Of a stretch of DNA of 64,000 nt, positions 59,519 through 64,000 are shown piece after piece. The stretch comes from an uncultured Cohaesibacter sp. (GTDB taxonomy: Bacteria; Pseudomonadota; Alphaproteobacteria; Rhizobiales; Cohaesibacteraceae): NCBI RefSeq assembly GCF_963676485.1, contig NZ_OY781114.1, forward strand, positions 4,356,501 to 4,420,500. The letters are read 5' to 3'. Every line of letters starts with the position of its first letter. Position 1 is the stretch's first letter. Below the pieces are notes generated by a model. It had not been told where the DNA came from. It worked only from the letters and a program-made list of their open reading frames with translations, and did no database searches. Made by a program: the position numbers and the translations under genes.

Positions 59519-60484
59519 TTACTTGTTCATGCCCAGCATGCCGAGGTCTGTCAGCACCTTCTTGGCAACTTCACTGTCGTTGCGCACGCGCTTTTCGAAA
59601 GTGTCAGCGTCTTCGTAGGTTACGAACTCACCCATATCAGTCATTTTCTGAATGAATGCAGGGTCGGTAGCGACTGTCTTCACTGCGTCACGCAACCATG
59701 CCAGCGCGGCTGGATCTACATTCTTCGGAGCAATCAGCCCTTTCCAGGAAGACCAGGTGAAGTCGATGCCCTTTTCAACTGCAGTTGGGGTGTCCGGGAA
59801 CAGGTCGATGCGTTTGTCTTCCATGACGAAGAGAGGCGTCATCTGACCCGCATCGGAAGCAGCCTTTGCTTCAGCCGGGGAAGCAACCATTGCGTCGATA
59901 TGGCCGCCAATGCAGGCCGTACGCGCTTTGGAAGAGCCCTGGAATGGGATGGACTCGATCTTGATACCAGCGGCTGCAGCGAAAGCTTCGGCAGAAACCT
60001 GGTTTGCACCACCTGCACCGGAGTTGCCAACCTGAGGCTTCTTGGATTTTGCATAGTCAACGAAGCTGTCATAGTCGGTAAATGGTGCGTCTTTACAGGC
60101 AACCATAACCTGCAGGGAGCGCGCAAACAGACCAACGAAACTGAAATCGTCTACTTGATAATCCGTACCACCGATATGCGGTTTGATGGCGATGGGGCCT
60201 TGAGCTGCTGCGCCTAGGGTGTAGCCATCCGGACGCCCATGAACCGCAGCCGACGTGCCGATAGCACCGCCACCACCTGGCTGGTTACGGATAACCATCT
60301 GTTTGCCTTCGAAATTCTTTTCGAATATGTCAGCGAACACGCGCAAAGAAAGGTCGGTGGACCCACCGGCAGAGTAAGGGACAATAACCTGGATAGGACG
60401 AGCAGGGAAGTCAGCGGCGAAGACTGTACCTGCAGCCATAACAGCGGCAGCTGCGACGGAAAGGGTCAATAGGGATTTTTTCAT
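59519..60484 (-). CDS. tctC: tripartite tricarboxylate transporter substrate-binding protein TctC
   Basis: The 321-residue periplasmic protein has a signal peptide cleaved after AGTVFA (residue ~23). Then come FPARPIQVIVPYSAGGSTD and NQPGGGGAIGTS, the Bug/TctC ligand-binding loops, and HIDAMVASPAEA in the hinge region. It captures the organic acid substrate; the ligand cannot be read from sequence. It lies 40 nt after tctB. Confidence 0.94.
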   Translation of the reverse strand: MKKSLLTLSVAAAAVMAAGTVFAADFPARPIQVIVPYSAGGSTDLSLRVFADIFEKNFEGKQMVIRNQPGGGGAIGTSAAVHGRPDGYTLGAAAQGPIAIKPHIGGTDYQVDDFSFVGLFARSLQVMVACKDAPFTDYDSFVDYAKSKKPQVGNSGAGGANQVSAEAFAAAAGIKIESIPFQGSSKARTACIGGHIDAMVASPAEAKAASDAGQMTPLFVMEDKRIDLFPDTPTAVEKGIDFTWSSWKGLIAPKNVDPAALAWLRDAVKTVATDPAFIQKMTDMGEFVTYEDADTFEKRVRNDSEVAKKVLTDLGMLGMNK

Positions 60485-60524
60485 TCTTTATTCCTCCCGA
60501 GAATGAACGGTTTGGCTCTGGAGT

Positions 60525-60986
60525 TTATGGCAGCCAAACCGAAAGAAGTTCTGTGAAGCCATAATAGACGGCGAGTGTCATGATGACCGGGAACAAGGCA
60601 AAGACGAGCCAGCGTCTTTCACCAAGCAACCAGAGACCAACGAAAAAGGTCACGAGTGTAGCCGGAATATAGCCGATTGGATAGAACGCGATTGCGTAGG
60701 CGACCAGCAGGAGCACAAAGGCCAGCATGATGAGCAAGGTGTGCGCATCAGGCATGGAAATGGTTTTGTCTTCGCCTCCTCCGCGCTGAGCTTTGGCGCG
60801 GAAAATCAAAAGAAGTGACAAGAGTGCAGTGCCGCCAATCATGATCCACGGGACCATGGACGGGCCGGCAACAGAACTGCTCATGCCGCTTTTGATGTCC
60901 AGCGTAAGCCAGGCCGAGATGGCGCAAAAGATCAGCAAGCCACTGCCAATCCACATATCGCTTTTGGGTTCCGATACTGTCGACAT
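60525..60986 (-). CDS. tctB: tripartite tricarboxylate transporter small permease TctB
   Basis: The 153-residue membrane protein has four predicted helices (residues ~12-30, 45-62, 82-103 and 105-150, the last block probably split in two) with IGSGLLIFCAISAWLTL, SMVPWIMIGGTALLSLLL and FYPIGYIPATLVTFFVGLWL. First gene of the minus-strand operon tctB-tctC-tctA-lyase-dehydrogenase-pdxA2. Confidence 0.9.
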   Translation of the reverse strand: MSTVSEPKSDMWIGSGLLIFCAISAWLTLDIKSGMSSSVAGPSMVPWIMIGGTALLSLLLIFRAKAQRGGGEDKTISMPDAHTLLIMLAFVLLLVAYAIAFYPIGYIPATLVTFFVGLWLLGERRWLVFALFPVIMTLAVYYGFTELLSVWLP

Positions 60987-61386
60987 TTAGTCCTCCAATA
61001 AGGGGCAATGCTGGTTGGCCCCACAGGTCTCCTCGGACCTTGTTTGATACCATGAATAAAATCTGATAACTTGTCAACTTAAATTGCGAACACTAGCAAA
61101 TGGTATGGCAAATTTCGCATACGTGTGTTGAATTTATATATTTACCTGAAATGGAAAGAGAAAAATAATCCATTGATTATATTGTCTTATTTATATTTTT
61201 AAAGCTGTGTGTGATGCTTGCAATCTTCCTCGCGACTAATTGAATTTGTAAATTTACATGTAAATACAAGATTGACAAATATACAAATCGGGAGCAATTT
61301 GAGCATTGAGTTTGATAATGGAGCGGGCGCTATGGCTCGTACAAAATAAAATTTCCGAATGATCTTCGTTGGGAGGAATTCAACTG
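60987..61386. promoter_or_regulatory. divergent control region of the tct operon and the alcohol dehydrogenase gene
   Basis: This AT-rich, gene-free stretch holds candidate operators. GATACCAT (61046-61053) and ATGGTAT (61100-61106) are opposed half-sites of the TGGTATACCA type used by FCD-GntR regulators, and ATGGTAT also occurs at the sugar-acid kinase (52770-52776). ATTTACATGTAAAT (61252-61265) is a perfect 14-bp palindrome lying just before TTGACA (61272-61277), a consensus -35 box for the dehydrogenase gene; no good -10 is evident. Confidence 0.5.
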
Positions 61387-62505
61387 ATGCTAACCCTTAC
61401 ATCTCCACTAGAAATGCAATTTCCATCTGTCATCAGGTTTGGCGAAGGAACCATTGCTACCCTGGCAGACTGGATTAAACAGAAGGGTTATAAGGCACCT
61501 TTCGTTGTCGCGGATGCCGTCAATGTTGCGCGTCTTGATCTGCTGGGATTGGAAAATGCCACCTGCTTTGGTGATGTTGTTCCCGAACCCGATATTGCCA
61601 ACATGAACAAGGCCGTGGAAGCAGCGGCGGGTTGCGACGTCGTTATTGGCTTTGGCGGCGGATCTGCCATGGATCTTGCAAAACTCGTTGCTGTTTTAGT
61701 GTGGCAAGAGGTCAAGTTTGATGACATCTCCGGCCCTCACCGGGCACAGGCACGCAAAGTTGGTCTCGTACAGATCCCAACAACCGCAGGCACCGGCTCT
61801 GAAGTTGGTACGCGCGCTCTGGTGACCAATTCTGAAACCTTGAGCAAGGTCGCAACCGAAAGCGTTCATATGCTGGCTGACCTTGCCATTGTCGATCCGA
61901 CCATGACGATGACGGTCCCTCCCATGGTGACGGCGGCAACCGGTGTTGATGCCATGGCACACTGTGTTGAGGCCTTCACCTCCAAACGATCTCATCCAAT
62001 TATCGACAATTATGCCCTGCAGGGCATTGAACTCGTTGGCAAATATCTAAAACGGGCTGTCGCTGATGGGACTGATGTAGAGGCTCGCACAGGATTGGCG
62101 CTGGCGGCCTTTTATGGCGGGGTATGCCTTGGGCCTGTTAATACGACATCGGGGCATGCCCTTTCCTATCCGTTGGGGCCCCGTTACAAACTTGCTCATG
62201 GCATCGCCAATGCATTGATCTTTCCCCACACGCTTGCGGCCAACGCTTCGGCTGTTCCTGAGAAAACCGCAAAGATTTGCAACGCTCTTGGCTTCTCTGG
62301 TACCTCGGCGTCGGATGTGTTGGCGGGCGCTCGCGCATTCTGTGAAACACTCGGTCTTGATATGCGCCTGCGCGCCCATGGAGTGATGGAAGACGACCTT
62401 GCCTCAATGGCCAAGGAAGCGCATGAGATTCGCCGTTTGCTCGATTGGAATCCGGTCGATCTGTCCGTCGCAGATATCGAAGCCATATATCGACAAGCAT
62501 ACTGA
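61387..62505 (+). CDS. iron-containing alcohol dehydrogenase (group III)
   Basis: The 372-residue product has FGEGTIATLADWI near the N-terminus, the nucleotide-binding GFGGGSAMDLAK (residues ~92-103), PTTAGTGSEV (~136-145) and the metal ligands in ATGVDAMAHCVEAF (Asp and His, ~185-198) and GHALSYPLG...LAHGIANALIFPH (two His, ~255-285). Members oxidise alcohols, hydroxybutyrate or glycolaldehyde-type substrates. ATG 61387 follows GGGAGGA; the TTG at 61369 is unlikely. It is divergent from the tct operon with shared operator-like half-sites, so it is probably part of the same pathway. The substrate is unknown. Confidence 0.92.
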   Translation: MLTLTSPLEMQFPSVIRFGEGTIATLADWIKQKGYKAPFVVADAVNVARLDLLGLENATCFGDVVPEPDIANMNKAVEAAAGCDVVIGFGGGSAMDLAKLVAVLVWQEVKFDDISGPHRAQARKVGLVQIPTTAGTGSEVGTRALVTNSETLSKVATESVHMLADLAIVDPTMTMTVPPMVTAATGVDAMAHCVEAFTSKRSHPIIDNYALQGIELVGKYLKRAVADGTDVEARTGLALAAFYGGVCLGPVNTTSGHALSYPLGPRYKLAHGIANALIFPHTLAANASAVPEKTAKICNALGFSGTSASDVLAGARAFCETLGLDMRLRAHGVMEDDLASMAKEAHEIRRLLDWNPVDLSVADIEAIYRQAY

Positions 62506-62551
62506 TCAAGATGCTCCATTTATGGCTCACATCCTCCCTTGTGAGTCTTCT

Positions 62552-62597
62552 AAGCGCTCTCTTTTGTCCTTCAATGGATAGGGAGCGCTTCTTTTTT
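62552..62597 (+). terminator. rho-independent terminator after the alcohol dehydrogenase gene
   Basis: AAGCGCTCTC and GGGAGCGCTT form a 10-bp stem (one wobble) with a ~19-nt loop, followed by C and six T residues, 46 nt after the stop. Confidence 0.8.
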
Positions 62598-62722
62598 GTC
62601 CCGCTTTTCGTGCCGCGCGTTACCCGATTGCTTCCTCTTGCTCTACCAGCTCGAGCGTGCAAAAGTGGGGCAGCTGCACTCCTGCAGGCGTTTTTCCTTG
62701 AAAAAATTGTGAGGCAATCCCC

Positions 62723-63439
62723 GTGACCAAAGATCTGTTCCGTAGTGATTCTTACCTGACCAGCTGTAATGCAAAAGTCGTCGATATCACGGAAGATGGC
62801 GCAATCGTTCTGGATCAAACGGTGTTCTATCCCACCGGTGGTGGCCAGCCTGGCGACGCGGGTATTCTTACGCTTGTAGACGGAAGCAAAATTGAAATTG
62901 CGACGACATTAAAAGGCAAAGAAGGGTCTGACATCCTTCATATTCCAGCTGAAGGGCAGACCTATTCACTGACCGTGGGCGACGAGGTGACTTGTGAAAT
63001 CAACTGGGACCTCCGCTATAAATATATGCGGTTTCACACGGCTCTGCATTTGCTCTCTGTTGCCGTCCCCTACCCTGTGACTGGCGGACAAGTGAGCGAA
63101 AAGGAAGCCCGTCTAGACTTCAAGTTGCCGGACCCGGATTTTACCAAGGAATCTCTGACCGAGACGCTGATGGCGTTGATCAAGCGGGATCACGCGGTTT
63201 CGACACGCTGGATCTCGGATGAAGAGCTGGATGCGCAGCCTGATCTGGTCAAGACCATGTCCGTGCAGCCACCTCGCGGATCGGGCAAGGTGCGGCTCGT
63301 GGCCATCGGGGACGTTGATCTACAGCCTTGTGGCGGATCTCATGTCAAGAACACATCGGAAATCGGCTCCGTTTTCGTTTCCAAGATCGAAAATAAGGGG
63401 AAGCAGAACCGACGCATCCGAATCAAGTTTGCAGACTGA
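62723..63439 (+). CDS. alanyl-tRNA editing protein (AlaX type)
   Basis: The 238-residue free-standing trans-editing domain has FYPTGGGQPGDAG (residues ~35-47), the zinc motif HTALHLL (HxxxH, ~105-111) and QPCGGSHVKNTSEIG (CxxxH, ~207-221), as in the AlaRS editing domain. It hydrolyses mischarged Ser- or Gly-tRNA(Ala). Start GTG 62723 has GTGAGG about 8 nt upstream. It has no functional link to the catabolic island; the strong terminator before it separates the units. Confidence 0.93.
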   Translation: MTKDLFRSDSYLTSCNAKVVDITEDGAIVLDQTVFYPTGGGQPGDAGILTLVDGSKIEIATTLKGKEGSDILHIPAEGQTYSLTVGDEVTCEINWDLRYKYMRFHTALHLLSVAVPYPVTGGQVSEKEARLDFKLPDPDFTKESLTETLMALIKRDHAVSTRWISDEELDAQPDLVKTMSVQPPRGSGKVRLVAIGDVDLQPCGGSHVKNTSEIGSVFVSKIENKGKQNRRIRIKFAD

Positions 63440-63763
63440 TGGATGAGCGGACTGTCGGTCGAAACAACCTGTTTTGATCGTTGAGGCTGACTTGCGTCCC
63501 TTTATCGCGATATTGTTAGTTCAAAACTCAGGTTGCCCTGTCCTTTCAGAGGCCAAAGGGCGCTATACTGAACACTAGGCGCCGGAGATGGACGGGCGTC
63601 GATTATGCGCATTCGGGGAAATCGCGAAATGCGGGTTTTAAACAAGCAGAATAAATACTCAATATTTATACCTGTTTATGTTTGAAACTATTGAAATAAA
63701 GAGAGAGAGCGCGTAATACATTAGTCTACCATCATGGTTCACAATTCCAAAAAGAGGTTCGTA
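63440..63763. other. intergenic region before the AhpD-like gene
   Basis: About 320 bases without a supported gene. ATAAATA and TATTTAT (63651-63669) make a 7-bp AT-rich dyad with a 5-nt centre, roughly 95 nt before the next start codon, possibly an operator. Nothing else stands out. Confidence 0.35.
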
Positions 63764-64000
63764 ATGGCTTCCGATTACAAACAAATGATGAAAGACGTTT
63801 CTTCGCAAGTGTCCGTTCTTAAGAAGGACCAGCCAGACACCATTTCCGGCTTTTATGCCATGGCTGGTGGCGCTACCAAGAATGGTGCTCTTGACGAAAA
63901 AACAAAAGAGCTGATTACCTTGGCAATCGCAGTTGCCCTGCGCTGCGAGCCTTGCATGGCTTTCCATACAGCAGCATTGGTTCGCCTTGGTGTAACCAAG
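63764..64000 (+). CDS. carboxymuconolactone decarboxylase/AhpD-like protein (3' truncated by window edge)
   Basis: The frame is open from ATG 63764 (AGAGG upstream) to the window end, 79 codons. The product begins MASDYKQMMKDVSSQ and contains DEKTKELITLAIAVALRCEP and CMAFHTAALVRLGVTK: the CxxC-x3-H redox motif (CEPCMAFH) of AhpD-like alkylhydroperoxidases. Such proteins act as thiol-based peroxidases or as unknown redox enzymes. The C-terminus is outside the window. Confidence 0.85.
   Translation, partial: MASDYKQMMKDVSSQVSVLKKDQPDTISGFYAMAGGATKNGALDEKTKELITLAIAVALRCEPCMAFHTAALVRLGVTK

Noticed and set aside
59387-60217. 276-codon plus-strand frame opposite tctC
   Set aside because: It lies wholly antisense to a clear TctC gene, has Cys/Arg-rich chance-like composition and no ribosome-binding site.
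1-64000. CRISPR array, tRNA/rRNA genes, insertion sequences or prophage
   Set aside because: No regularly spaced repeats, cloverleaf sequence, rRNA segment, transposase or integrase frame was recognised on either strand.

Overview
The window reads as chromosomal DNA of a Gram-negative alphaproteobacterium, probably a marine member of the Hyphomicrobiales. This rests on the Rhizobium-type (imp-like) type VI secretion genes, the dorCDA-like order of a TMAO/DMSO respiration operon, a tripartite tricarboxylate (TctABC) transporter and the style of the regulators; the lineage is inference. No rRNA, tRNA, CRISPR array, insertion sequence or prophage was recognised.

Left edge (1-1.7 kb): the 3' end of a sulfatase-fold hydrolase gene and a membrane-anchored M15 peptidase, the latter apparently coupled to a 34-codon upstream ORF.

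1.7-34.4 kb (minus strand): a complete type VI secretion system (T6SS) with all 13 core components (tssA-M with hcp, vgrG and clpV), PAAR tip, TagF, TagJ and a threonine-phosphorylation circuit (kinase, PP2C phosphatase, FHA protein). Unusual members are a 979-residue TssB-linker-TssB'-TssC' fusion beside the normal tssB and tssC, a coiled-coil protein, a repeat protein ending the operon, a haem-sensor-like membrane protein ahead of the kinase, and a degenerate caspase-like protein with a peptidoglycan-binding domain. Terminator-like hairpins after hcp and before the fusion gene suggest internal expression steps.

34.5-37.2 kb (minus): an ECF sigma factor, its membrane anti-sigma factor and a secreted subtilisin-like protease form one unit, closed by a strong terminator and possibly led by a 32-codon ORF.

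37.9-48.2 kb: an AraC-family regulator, a soluble hybrid histidine kinase, a convergent OmpR-type regulator, and a TMAO/DMSO reductase operon (pentahaem cytochrome, chaperone, molybdoenzyme) followed by moaA for the molybdenum cofactor. Three helically phased direct repeats between the regulator and the operon are the probable binding site.

48.2-52.7 kb (minus): an RND efflux permease and its periplasmic adaptor.

53-62.6 kb: a catabolic island, probably for a four-carbon sugar acid: a short DUF1537 kinase and a GntR/FCD regulator (plus); tctB-tctC-tctA, a DapA-family lyase, a D-2-hydroxyacid dehydrogenase and a PdxA2-like dehydrogenase (one minus-strand operon); and a divergent iron-dependent alcohol dehydrogenase. 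Shared ATGGTAT half-sites in the two control regions point to the GntR protein.

Right edge: an AlaX-type alanyl-tRNA editing protein and the start of an AhpD-like protein. All functions are assigned by reading motifs; no database search was possible.
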